A stretch of DNA of 64,000 bases from Burkholderia ambifaria (GTDB lineage Bacteria; Pseudomonadota; Gammaproteobacteria; Burkholderiales; Burkholderiaceae), in the NCBI RefSeq assembly GCF_001443045.1, contig NZ_LKPJ01000016.1:128288-192287 (forward strand), given 5' to 3'. Under the pieces are notes generated by a model. It had not been told where the DNA came from, did not search any database, and worked only from the letters and a program-made list of their open reading frames with translations. Shown here piece by piece: positions 27,030 through 35,586 of the stretch. Position numbers and translations under genes: made by a program. The stretch's first letter is position 1. Every line of letters begins with the position of its first letter.

Positions 27030-27686
27030 GTGGCGGGCCGGTTGCCTGTTACGCGTTGCGCGTGACGTGCCGGTCGTGCCGGACGCCGACGCACCCGCAT
27101 CGTCGGGCTTTGCCTGCACGTCCAGCCGTTTCAACGTTTCCTCCAGCTCGACGCTCGTCGGCTGAATTCTCCGCGCCTGCTCGAACGCAGCGCGCTTCAT
27201 CCTGGCGGCCCGGCTTCCACAGTACGTCACCCTTGTGCGTCAGGGCAGGTCGCCCACGCCTCATGCGTGTCGCGGTCGTCGTCTTTCGCGAAGATCGCGA
27301 TCGAGCGGTCGACAGGTATGCGCGTTCCACGTCCAGCACGTCCAGCACGTCCAGCACGTCCAGCACGTCCAGCACGTCCAGCACGTCCAGCACGTCCAGC
27401 ACGTCCAGCACGTCCAGCACGTCCAGCGCGTACGGGACGCTGCCGAGCGGCGCGTCGCCGGTTGGACCGACCAGCCGGAACGATTCGCCCAGGTCACCGT
27501 CGCCGATGATCGGATTGAACACCCACTGCTTCTGCGGATGCGATTTCGGCCGCCGGATCCGGACGGTGCGTCCGGCAGCGCGACGCAGCCGATGGCGGCG
27601 GCAATGCATGCGGTGAAAAAGCGTGATGTCACGAAAATGCGGTTCTTATATGTGAAGGTGTGATCGACCGACGGCCGGTAAACCAT
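27030..27686 (-). pseudogene. Decayed gene for an exported TPR-type protein, with repeat expansion
   Basis: Protein-like pieces lie on the minus strand in different frames. The first, from an ATG at 27686, has a signal-like RFFTACIAAAIGCVALPDA. Then come QKQWVFNPIIGDGDLGESFR and LVGPTGDAPLGSVPYALDV, running into an LDV repeat. A TPR-like end follows: HKGDVLWKPGRQDEA shifts frame at a GC run near 27195-27200 into AAFEQARRIQPTSVELEETL. Restoring two bases there would give a continuous TPR helix pair. No single frame covers the whole, so the gene is probably dead. The parental protein is inferred only from these fragments, and the repeat may have arisen after inactivation. Confidence 0.6.
27331..27429. 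repeat. Tandem 9-bp repeat, ten perfect copies plus one variant
   Basis: The unit GTCCAGCAC is repeated ten times without error (27331-27420), followed by GTCCAGCGC. On the minus strand it encodes Leu-Asp-Val in the decayed TPR-type gene. Perfect identity between copies indicates recent slippage expansion, and copy number is likely to differ between strains. The same 9-mer occurs once more in the TPR tail nearby (around 27117-27127). Confidence 0.97.
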
Positions 27687-27906
27687 CGAATGCGTTGCGC
27701 AGTCTTTTATAAACAGCGTGCTGCGGGCCGGCGATTCCCCGATGGGGATCGCCGTTCATTCAATGCCGTTCGATGCGGATTGCACCCGACCGATCCACGG
27801 GGAAGCGGATGGGCAGGTGCAGCGAAACTGCCCGCCAGCCGCATGACAGACGGCGCCGCGCAATCCGCCCCCATTTCAAGGGCGTTGGGCACGGATGAAC
27901 GATATC

Positions 27907-27955
27907 GTGATTTGTATCAAGCCGTGATATGTCGGTTCGCCAGACAATGGGTTCG
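27907..27955 (+). promoter_or_regulatory. FNR/ANR-dependent promoter of the nar operon
   Basis: GTGAT-TTGT-ATCAA at 27907-27920 matches the FNR/ANR box at nine of ten conserved positions. A -10-like GACAAT lies at 27943-27948, which puts the start near 27955 and the box centre at about -41.5, the standard class II activator position. narG begins 110 bases further on, leaving room for NarL-type sites, which I did not identify. Confidence 0.72.
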
Positions 27956-28064
27956 ACCACGGTGAGAAGGATGGAGCGGCCAAAATCCAATCGTCCTTTA
28001 CAACCGGTATTTCACCTCCTTAAATAATCAGGGTCTGCCAAAAGACCGGAAAAACGAGATCCCC

Positions 28065-31000
28065 ATGAGCCATTTCCTGGATAGATTGCGTTATTTCTCC
28101 ACAACAAGGCCAACATTCTCCGACGGACACGGCGCCGTCACCGACGAGGACCGAAAATGGGAAGACGGCTATCGGCTGCGCTGGCAGCACGACAAGATCG
28201 TCCGTTCGACCCACGGGGTGAACTGCACGGGTTCGTGCTCGTGGAAGGTCTACGTGAAAGGCGGGATCGTCACGTGGGAAACCCAGCAGACCGACTATCC
28301 GCGCACGCGCCCGGACATGCCGAACCACGAGCCGCGCGGCTGCTCGCGCGGCGCGTCGTACTCCTGGTATCTGTATAGCGCGAACCGTCTCAAGCATCCG
28401 ATGGTGCGCAGCGCGCTGGTGAAGCTGTGGCGCGAACGCCGGCGCACGCTCGCGCCCGTCGATGCATGGCGCTCGATCGTCGAGGACGACGACGCGCGGC
28501 GTTCGTACCAGAGCCGGCGCGGGCTCGGCGGCTTCGTGCGCGCGAGCTGGGACGAGGTCAACGAGATCGTTGCGGCCGCAAACGTCTACACGGTCGAGCA
28601 GTACGGCCCCGATCGCGTGGTCGGCTTCTCGCCGATCCCGGCGATGTCGATGGTGTCGTATGCGGCGGGTTCGCGCTACCTGTCGCTGATCGGCGGCGTG
28701 TGCCTGAGCTTCTACGACTGGTACTGCGACCTGCCGCCCGCGTCGCCGCAGACCTGGGGCGAGCAGACCGACGTGCCGGAATCGGCCGACTGGTACAACT
28801 CGACGTTCATCATGATGTGGGGCTCCAATGTCCCGCAGACCCGCACGCCCGACGCGCACTTCCTCGTCGAGGCGCGCTATCGCGGCACCAAGGTCGTGTC
28901 GGTGTTCCCCGACTACTCGGAAGGCGCGAAGTTCGGCGACCTGTGGCTGCATCCGAAGCAGGGCACCGACGCGGCGCTCGCGCTCGCGATGGGTCACGTG
29001 ATCCTCAAGGAATTTCACCTGGCCGGGAAGAGCGACTACTTCGTCGACTACTGCAAGCGCTACACCGACATGCCGTGCCTCGTGCGCCTGGTGCCGCACG
29101 GCGACGGCTATGTGCCCGAGCGCCTCGTGCGCGCGTCCGACTTCGACGATGCGCTCGACGAGGCCGCGCATCCGGACTGGAAGACCGTGGTGATCGACGA
29201 CGCGACCGGCGAATTCGTCGTGCCGGTCGGTTCGGTGGGCTTCCGCTGGGGACAGCAGGCCAAGGACGGATCGAGCGACAAGGGCAAGTGGAACCTGCGC
29301 GGCGAGACGTCGAAGGGCGCGGCGCTGTCGCCGCGGCTGTCCTGCACGGCCGGGCACGACGATGTGGTCGACGTGCTGTTCCCGTACTTCGGCAACCAGC
29401 CGCACGCGCACTTCAACTCGACGAGCCACGGTTCCGAGCTGTCGCGCCGGATCGGCGTGCGGCGCGTCGCGACGCGCGACGGCGAGATGCTGGTCGCGAC
29501 CGTCTACGACCTGTTCGTCGCGAACTACGGGCTCGACCAGGGGCTCGGCGGGCGCGACGTGGCCGCGAGCTACGACGACGATCTGCCGTACACGCCGGCG
29601 TGGCAGGAAGCGATCACCGGCGTGAAGCGCGCGGACGTGATCTCGGTCGCGCGGCAGTTCGCGGAGAACGCGCACAAGACCCAGGGCAAGTCGATGGTGA
29701 TCATCGGCGCGGGGATCAACCACTGGTTCCACATGGACATGTCGTACCGCGCGATCATCAACATGCTGATCATGTGCGGCTGCGTCGGCAAGCCGGGCGG
29801 CGGCTGGTCGCATTACGTGGGCCAGGAGAAGCTGCGTCCGCAAACGGGCTGGACCGCACTCGCGTTCGCGCTCGACTGGAACCGTCCGCCGCGGCACATG
29901 AATGCGACGTCGTTCTTCTACGCGCACACCGACCAGTGGCGCTACGACACGATGGACCCGAGCGCGCTGCTGTCGCCGCTCGCGGACAAGACGCAATTTC
30001 ACGGCTCGCCGATCGACTACAACGTGCGTGCGGAACGGATGGGCTGGCTGCCGTCCGCGCCGCAGCTCGCGGTGAACCCGCTGAAGGTCGGCGCGAGCCT
30101 CGGCGATCCGGCGCAGGCCGGCGTGGATGTCGCGCGGCAGCTGAAGGCCGGCATGCTGCAGATGGCGTGCGAGGACCCGGACGCATCCGGCAACTTCCCG
30201 CGCAACCTGTTCGTGTGGCGCTCGAACCTGCTCGGCTCGTCGGGCAAGGGCCACGAGTATTTCCTGAAGCACCTGCTCGGCACGACCAACGGCGTGCAGG
30301 GCGACGATCTCGGCGCGACGGGCGGCACGCGCCCCGAGGAAGTGAAGTGGCACGACGAAGCGCCGCGCGGCAAGCTCGACCTGCTCGTCACGCTCGACTT
30401 CCGGATGTCGACCACCTGCATGTATTCGGACGTCGTGCTGCCGACCGCGACCTGGTACGAGAAGGACGACATGAACACGTCCGACATGCACCCGTTCATC
30501 CATCCGCTGTCGGCGGCGGTCGATCCCGCGTGGGAATCGAAGAGCGACTGGGAGATTTTCAAGGGGATCGCGAAGCGCTTCTCCGAGCTGTGCGACGGGC
30601 ATCTCGGCGTCGAACGCGACGTCGTGCTCGCGCCGATCGCGCACGATACGCCGGGAGAGCTCGCGCAGCCGTTCGACGTGCAGGACTGGAAGCGCGGCGA
30701 CTGCGAGCCGGTGCCGGGCCGCACGATGCCGGCCGTAATCGCGGTCGAGCGCGACTACCCCAACACCTACGCGCGCTTCACGTCGCTCGGCCCGCTGATG
30801 GACAAGCTCGGCAACGCGGGCAAGGGCATCGGCTGGGATACGAAGGACGAAGTCAAGCTGCTCGGCCAGCTTAACTACACGGTTGCCGACGGTGCCGCGC
30901 AAGGGCGCCCGCGCATCGACACCGCGCTCGACGCGGCCGAGGTGATCCTCGCGCTCGCGCCCGAGACCAACGGCGAAGTCGCGGTGAAGGCATGGCGGGC

Positions 31001-31847
31001 GCTGTCCGGCATCACCGGTATCGATCACACGCACCTGGCCGTCGCGCGCGAGGACGAGAAGATCCGTTTCCGCGACATCCAGGCGCAGCCGCGCAAGATC
31101 ATCTCGTCGCCGACGTGGAGCGGGATCGAGTCCGAGCACGTGTCGTACAACGCCGGCTACGTGAACGTGCACGAGCTGGTGCCGTGGCGCACGCTCACGG
31201 GCCGTCAGCAGCTGTACCAGGACCATCCGTGGATGCGCGCGTTCGGCGAATCGCTGTGCGCGTACAAGCCGCCGATCGACACGGGCAGCTACGCGCACAT
31301 GGTCGGCAAGCGCTCGAACGGCAATCCCGAGCGCGTGCTGAACTTCCTGACGCCGCACCAGAAGTGGGGGATCCACAGCACCTACACGGACAACCTGCTG
31401 ATGCTGACGCTGTCGCGCGGCGGCCCGATCGTGTGGATGTCGGAGGACGACGCGAAGGCGATCGGCGCGGTCGATAACGACTGGATCGAGTGCTACAACT
31501 CGAACGGCGCGTTGTGCGCGCGGGCGGTGGTGAGCCAGCGGATCCCGTCCGGGATGGTGATGATGTACCACGCGCAGGAGAAGATCGTGAACACGCCGGG
31601 CTCCGAGATCACCGGCACGCGCGGCGGCATTCACAACTCGGTCACGCGCATCGCGCTGAAGCCGACCCACATGATCGGCGGCTATGCGCAGCTGTCGTAC
31701 GGCTTCAACTACTACGGCACGGTCGGCTCGAATCGCGATGAGTTCCTGATCGTGCGGAAGATGAACAAGATCGACTGGCTCGACGGAGAAGAAACCGCGG
31801 TCGACCCCACCACGCAACACGCGGTTCGCGCTGGAGAAACGTCATGA
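28065..31847 (+). CDS. narG: Membrane-bound respiratory nitrate reductase, alpha subunit
   Basis: The 1260-residue protein is full length for NarG, the catalytic subunit that reduces nitrate to nitrite on the cytoplasmic side using a molybdenum bis-MGD cofactor. The N-terminal FS0 cluster ligands are visible as HGVNCTGSCSWKVY with a later Cys in EPRGCSRGASYSW. Molybdopterin-binding landmarks include YNSTFIMMWGSNVPQTRTPD and GVCLSFYDWYCDLPPASPQT, characteristic of nitrate reductase A. The last four bases overlap narH. It begins the nar operon behind an FNR-like promoter. No nitrate sensor pair (narXL) is in the window. Confidence 0.98.
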   Translation: MSHFLDRLRYFSTTRPTFSDGHGAVTDEDRKWEDGYRLRWQHDKIVRSTHGVNCTGSCSWKVYVKGGIVTWETQQTDYPRTRPDMPNHEPRGCSRGASYSWYLYSANRLKHPMVRSALVKLWRERRRTLAPVDAWRSIVEDDDARRSYQSRRGLGGFVRASWDEVNEIVAAANVYTVEQYGPDRVVGFSPIPAMSMVSYAAGSRYLSLIGGVCLSFYDWYCDLPPASPQTWGEQTDVPESADWYNSTFIMMWGSNVPQTRTPDAHFLVEARYRGTKVVSVFPDYSEGAKFGDLWLHPKQGTDAALALAMGHVILKEFHLAGKSDYFVDYCKRYTDMPCLVRLVPHGDGYVPERLVRASDFDDALDEAAHPDWKTVVIDDATGEFVVPVGSVGFRWGQQAKDGSSDKGKWNLRGETSKGAALSPRLSCTAGHDDVVDVLFPYFGNQPHAHFNSTSHGSELSRRIGVRRVATRDGEMLVATVYDLFVANYGLDQGLGGRDVAASYDDDLPYTPAWQEAITGVKRADVISVARQFAENAHKTQGKSMVIIGAGINHWFHMDMSYRAIINMLIMCGCVGKPGGGWSHYVGQEKLRPQTGWTALAFALDWNRPPRHMNATSFFYAHTDQWRYDTMDPSALLSPLADKTQFHGSPIDYNVRAERMGWLPSAPQLAVNPLKVGASLGDPAQAGVDVARQLKAGMLQMACEDPDASGNFPRNLFVWRSNLLGSSGKGHEYFLKHLLGTTNGVQGDDLGATGGTRPEEVKWHDEAPRGKLDLLVTLDFRMSTTCMYSDVVLPTATWYEKDDMNTSDMHPFIHPLSAAVDPAWESKSDWEIFKGIAKRFSELCDGHLGVERDVVLAPIAHDTPGELAQPFDVQDWKRGDCEPVPGRTMPAVIAVERDYPNTYARFTSLGPLMDKLGNAGKGIGWDTKDEVKLLGQLNYTVADGAAQGRPRIDTALDAAEVILALAPETNGEVAVKAWRALSGITGIDHTHLAVAREDEKIRFRDIQAQPRKIISSPTWSGIESEHVSYNAGYVNVHELVPWRTLTGRQQLYQDHPWMRAFGESLCAYKPPIDTGSYAHMVGKRSNGNPERVLNFLTPHQKWGIHSTYTDNLLMLTLSRGGPIVWMSEDDAKAIGAVDNDWIECYNSNGALCARAVVSQRIPSGMVMMYHAQEKIVNTPGSEITGTRGGIHNSVTRIALKPTHMIGGYAQLSYGFNYYGTVGSNRDEFLIVRKMNKIDWLDGEETAVDPTTQHAVRAGETS

Positions 31848-33373
31848 AAATACGTGCACAGATCGCGATGGTGCTGAACCTCGACAAGTGCATCGGGTGC
31901 CATACCTGCTCGGTGACCTGCAAGAACGTGTGGACCAGCCGCGAAGGGATGGAATACGCGTGGTTCAACAACGTCGAGACCAAGCCGGGCATCGGCTATC
32001 CGAAGGACTGGGAGAACCAGGACCGCTGGCGCGGCGGCTGGCAGCGGCGTGCAGACGGCCGGATCGAGCCGCGCCTGGGCGGCAAGTGGCGGCTGCTCGC
32101 GCAGATTTTCGCGAACCCGCACCTGCCCGAGATCGACGATTACTACGAGCCGTTCACATTCGACTACGCGCACTTGCAGGAAGCCGGCAACACGCGCGCG
32201 ATGCCGGTTGCGCGGCCGCGCTCGCTGATCAGCGGCCAGCGTCTCGAGAAGATCGAGTGGGGCCCGAACTGGGAGGAAATCCTCGGCGGCGAGTTCGAGA
32301 AGCGCGCGAAGGACTACAACTTCGAGTCGGTGCAGAAGGAGATCTACGGGCAGTTCGAGAACACCTTCATGATGTACCTGCCGCGCCTCTGCGAGCACTG
32401 CCTGAATCCGGCGTGCGTCGCGTCGTGCCCGTCGGGCTCGATCTACAAGCGCGAGGAAGACGGCATCGTGCTGATCGACCAGGACAAGTGCCGCGGCTGG
32501 CGCATGTGCGTGTCGGGATGCCCGTACAAGAAGATCTACTACAACTGGCAGAGCGGCAAGGCGGAGAAGTGCATCTTCTGCTATCCGCGCATCGAGGCCG
32601 GCCAGCCGACCGTGTGTTCGGAAACCTGCGTGGGCCGCATCCGCTACCTCGGCGTGCTGCTGTACGACGCCGACCGGATCAGCGAGGCCGCGAGCGCGGA
32701 GAACGAGAAGGACCTGTACGAAGCGCAGCTGTCGCTGTTCCTCGATCCCGAGGATCCGGCGGTGATCGCGCAGGCCGAGCGCGATGGCGTGCCGGCTGCC
32801 TGGATCGACGCCGCGCGGCGCTCGCCGACCTACAAGATGGCGATCGACTGGAAGATCGCGTTTCCGCTGCATCCGGAATACCGGACGCTGCCGATGGTCT
32901 GGTACGTGCCGCCGCTGTCGCCGATCAACGCGGCCGCGAACAGCGGCGATCTCGGAATGAACGGCTACCTGCCGGACGTCGAGTCGCTGCGCATTCCGCT
33001 GCGCTACCTGGCGAACCTGCTGACGGCCGGCGACGAGGCGCCCGTGAAGCTCGCGCTCGAACGGCTGCTCGCGATGCGCGCGTTCATGCGCGCGCGTCAC
33101 GTCGACGGCATCGATGCGCGCGGCGTGCTCGACCAGGTCGGGCTGTCGCTCGCGCAGGTCGAGGAGATGTACCGCTATCTCGCGATCGCGAACTACGAGG
33201 ATCGTTTCGTGATCCCGACGACGCATCGCGAGTATGCGGAGAACGCGTACGACCTGCGTGCGTCGTGCGGTTTCTCGTTCGGCAACGGCTGTTCCGACGG
33301 CCGTTCCGAGGGCAGCCTGTTCAGCCCGAAGAAGGGCGCGAAAACCATTCCGATCCACGAGGCGTCCCGATGA
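31844..33373 (+). CDS. narH: Respiratory nitrate reductase, beta (iron-sulfur) subunit
   Basis: The 509-residue NarH carries electrons from the NarI haems to NarG through four Fe-S clusters. The first Cys group is CIGCHTCSVTCKNVW near residue 16; others are CEHCLNPACVASCPSG, CRGWRMCVSGCPYKK (where Trp replaces a Cys, giving the [3Fe-4S] cluster) and CIFCYPRIEAGQPTVCSETC. All ligands seem intact. Start and stop both overlap neighbours by four bases (ATGA), showing tight coupling with narG and narJ. Confidence 0.98.
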   Translation: MKIRAQIAMVLNLDKCIGCHTCSVTCKNVWTSREGMEYAWFNNVETKPGIGYPKDWENQDRWRGGWQRRADGRIEPRLGGKWRLLAQIFANPHLPEIDDYYEPFTFDYAHLQEAGNTRAMPVARPRSLISGQRLEKIEWGPNWEEILGGEFEKRAKDYNFESVQKEIYGQFENTFMMYLPRLCEHCLNPACVASCPSGSIYKREEDGIVLIDQDKCRGWRMCVSGCPYKKIYYNWQSGKAEKCIFCYPRIEAGQPTVCSETCVGRIRYLGVLLYDADRISEAASAENEKDLYEAQLSLFLDPEDPAVIAQAERDGVPAAWIDAARRSPTYKMAIDWKIAFPLHPEYRTLPMVWYVPPLSPINAAANSGDLGMNGYLPDVESLRIPLRYLANLLTAGDEAPVKLALERLLAMRAFMRARHVDGIDARGVLDQVGLSLAQVEEMYRYLAIANYEDRFVIPTTHREYAENAYDLRASCGFSFGNGCSDGRSEGSLFSPKKGAKTIPIHEASR

Positions 33374-34065
33374 GTACCGCACCCGATCCGACCTATGCGG
33401 CGTTCGCGGCGCTGCTCGACTATCCCGACGATTCGCTCGTCGACGTGCTCGACTCGATCGAAGCCCACCTGCGCGAACGCGCGCGCGTGCCGAAGGCGGT
33501 GCGCGCGGGCCTCGACACGTTCTTCGCCTACGTGCGCGAGCGCGACCTGCTGACGCTGCAGGAGAACTACGTCGCGCTGTTCGACCGCGGCCGCGCGACG
33601 TCGCTGCACCTGTTCGAACACGTGCACGGCGAATCGCGCGACCGCGGGCAGGCGATGGTCGACCTGCTGCAGATGTACGAGCGGCATGGGCTGGCGCTGA
33701 ACCCGGGCGAGCTGCCCGATTACCTGCCCGTGTTCCTCGAATACCTGTCGCGGCTGCCGGCGCCCGATGCGCGCAACCTGCTCGGCGAGACCGGCGAGAT
33801 CCTGCGCGCGCTGGCCGGCCAGCTCGCGCAGCGCGGCAGCCATTACAGCTTCGTCGTCGGCGCGCTGCTGCCGATGGCCGGCGTCGCGCCGGTCGACGCA
33901 CCGGCGGACGCGGACGACGACGTGGCCGCCGAGCGGCCGAGTGCCGACGACTACCGCGCGCTCGACGCGTCGTATACGGACGAAGCCGTGCGCTTCGTCG
34001 GCGCAACGACGCCGGCCGAGCAGACGGTGCGGTTCCACGACAAGCGGCCGGCCCGCGGCGCGTAA
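33370..34065 (+). CDS. narJ: Nitrate reductase assembly chaperone
   Basis: A 231-residue NarJ, a TorD/NarJ-family cytoplasmic chaperone that holds apo-NarG until the cofactor is inserted and then guides complex assembly on NarI. Typical sequence features are AALLDYPDDSLVD at the N-terminus, LFEHVHGESRDRGQAMVDL in the middle and an acidic C-terminal region. ATG at 33370 overlaps the narH stop. It is followed by narI after 24 bases. Confidence 0.96.
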   Translation: MSTAPDPTYAAFAALLDYPDDSLVDVLDSIEAHLRERARVPKAVRAGLDTFFAYVRERDLLTLQENYVALFDRGRATSLHLFEHVHGESRDRGQAMVDLLQMYERHGLALNPGELPDYLPVFLEYLSRLPAPDARNLLGETGEILRALAGQLAQRGSHYSFVVGALLPMAGVAPVDAPADADDDVAAERPSADDYRALDASYTDEAVRFVGATTPAEQTVRFHDKRPARGA

Positions 34066-34089
34066 GCGCGGGCCCAACTGGGGAAAGAC

Positions 34090-34773
34090 ATGAACGCTTA
34101 CTTGCATCAGTTCCTGTTCGGGATCTACCCGTACATCTGCCTCGCGGTGCTGCTGGTCGGCAGCCTGATCCGCTTCGATCGCGAGCAATACACGTGGAAA
34201 AGCGATTCGTCGCAGCTGCTGCGCCACGGGATGCTGCGGCTCGGCAGCAACCTGTTTCACTGGGGCGTGCTGGTCGTCGTGCTCGGCCACTTCGGCGGCT
34301 TTCTTGCGCCGCACTGGCTCGTGTCGCCGTTCCTGTCGGCGTCCGGGCACCAGCTCGTCGCGATGGTCGCGGGCGGTGCGGCCGGCGTCGCGGCGATCAT
34401 CGGGCTGACGATCCTGATCTGGCGCCGCCTCGGTGACCCGCGCATCCGCAAGAACAGCCGCAAGTCCGACATCCTGATCGTGCTGATGCTGTGGGTGCAG
34501 CTCGCGCTCGGGCTCGGCACCGTCGTGCTGTCGACGCGCCACATGGACGGCGTGATGTTCGAGCAGCTCACCGACTACGTGAAGGGCGTCGTCACGTTCC
34601 GGCCGGACATCGCGAGCCTGCTGGTCGGCGTGCCGCTGACGTACCGGCTGCACATCCTGCTCGGCTTCACGATCTTCCTCGTGTCGCCGTTCACGCGGAT
34701 GGTGCATATCTGGAGCGGCATCGCATCGGTCGCGTACCTGATCCGCCCGTATCAGCTCGTGCGCAAGCGCTGA
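34090..34773 (+). CDS. narI: Respiratory nitrate reductase, gamma (cytochrome b) subunit
   Basis: A 227-residue inner-membrane cytochrome with five hydrophobic segments, the usual length for NarI. It oxidises quinol at the periplasmic side and passes electrons through two b haems to NarH. His residues in SNLFHWGVLVVVLGHFGGF and in YRLHILLGFTIF, plus one in TRMVHIWSG, fit the four haem ligands. GGGGAAAG precedes the ATG. The parvulin gene begins nine bases after its stop. Confidence 0.97.
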   Translation: MNAYLHQFLFGIYPYICLAVLLVGSLIRFDREQYTWKSDSSQLLRHGMLRLGSNLFHWGVLVVVLGHFGGFLAPHWLVSPFLSASGHQLVAMVAGGAAGVAAIIGLTILIWRRLGDPRIRKNSRKSDILIVLMLWVQLALGLGTVVLSTRHMDGVMFEQLTDYVKGVVTFRPDIASLLVGVPLTYRLHILLGFTIFLVSPFTRMVHIWSGIASVAYLIRPYQLVRKR

Positions 34774-34782
34774 GGAGGCCGC

Positions 34783-35571
34783 ATGAACGACGTTCTCTCC
34801 GAAGTCGCGCCGGCGCCGCTGACGATCAACGGCGTCGCGATCGACGACGCGGCCATCGCGGCCGAAGCCGAACATCATGGCGATGCGCGCGATCCACTCG
34901 ATGCGGCGCGGCACGCGCTCGCGGTGCGCGAGCTGCTGCGGCAGCGTGCGGTGTCGCTCGCGCTGATCGACGAAGGCGCGCCGCTCGACGATGCCGCGGT
35001 CGACGCGTTGCTCGAGCGCGAACTGACGCACGTGCCCGAGCCGGATCGCGCCGATTGCGAGCGCTACTACGCGCAGCATCCGGCGCGCTTTCGCCGCAAC
35101 GACATCGTCTATGCGAGCCACGTGCTGTTCGCGGTGACCGACCGCGTGCCGCTCGCGCCGCTGCGGCAGCGCGCGGAACGCGCGCTCGCCGACGTGGTCG
35201 CCGCGCCCGATACGTTCGAAGCGCTCGCGCGCGCATCGTCGAACTGCCCGTCGGCGCAAGTCGGCGGCAGCCTCGGGCAGCTGCTGCGCGGCGACACCGT
35301 GCCGGAATTCGAGGCCGCGCTGTTCGATACGGACGGGCTCGGCGTGCTGCCGAAACTCGTCAATACACGTTTCGGCTTTCACATCGTGCGCATCGAGCGC
35401 CGCGTGCCGGGCGACGCGGTGCCGTTCGACGAGGCCGCCGGCCAGATCGCCGCGTACCTGTCGGAACGCGTGCGGCAGCGGGCGATGCGGCAGTACGTGG
35501 CGATACTCGCGGGCGGCGCGCGCGTCGAAGGTGTGACCTTCGACGGCGCGAACGGGCCGCTGGTCCAATGA
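34783..35571 (+). CDS. Parvulin-type peptidylprolyl isomerase of the nar operon
   Basis: A 262-residue protein with an N-terminal helical region and a rotamase domain. The latter spans about residues 105-215: IVYASHVLFAVTD, FEALARASSNCPSAQVGG, SLGQLLRGDTVPEFEAALF and FGFHIVRIERR are the conserved strands and helices. There is no obvious signal peptide, so it should act in the cytoplasm, as for NifM-like proteins. Its position between narI and narK, with GGAGG before the ATG, ties it to nitrate-reductase maturation; in some proteobacteria a PPIase in this place is part of the nar operon. Its exact client is unproven. Confidence 0.9.
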   Translation: MNDVLSEVAPAPLTINGVAIDDAAIAAEAEHHGDARDPLDAARHALAVRELLRQRAVSLALIDEGAPLDDAAVDALLERELTHVPEPDRADCERYYAQHPARFRRNDIVYASHVLFAVTDRVPLAPLRQRAERALADVVAAPDTFEALARASSNCPSAQVGGSLGQLLRGDTVPEFEAALFDTDGLGVLPKLVNTRFGFHIVRIERRVPGDAVPFDEAAGQIAAYLSERVRQRAMRQYVAILAGGARVEGVTFDGANGPLVQ

Positions 35572-35586
35572 AACGAGGTTTGGCTC

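Noticed and set aside
27331..27429. Possible CRISPR array
   Set aside because: The unit is only 9 bases and there are no spacers; it is a simple tandem repeat.
27660..27965. Small plus-strand open frame before the nar promoter
   Set aside because: It overlaps the FNR box and promoter, has no ribosome site and shows no protein-like character.
28020..31820. Long antisense open frame across narG
   Set aside because: It mirrors the codon pattern of narG; no domain is readable and no start signal is seen.
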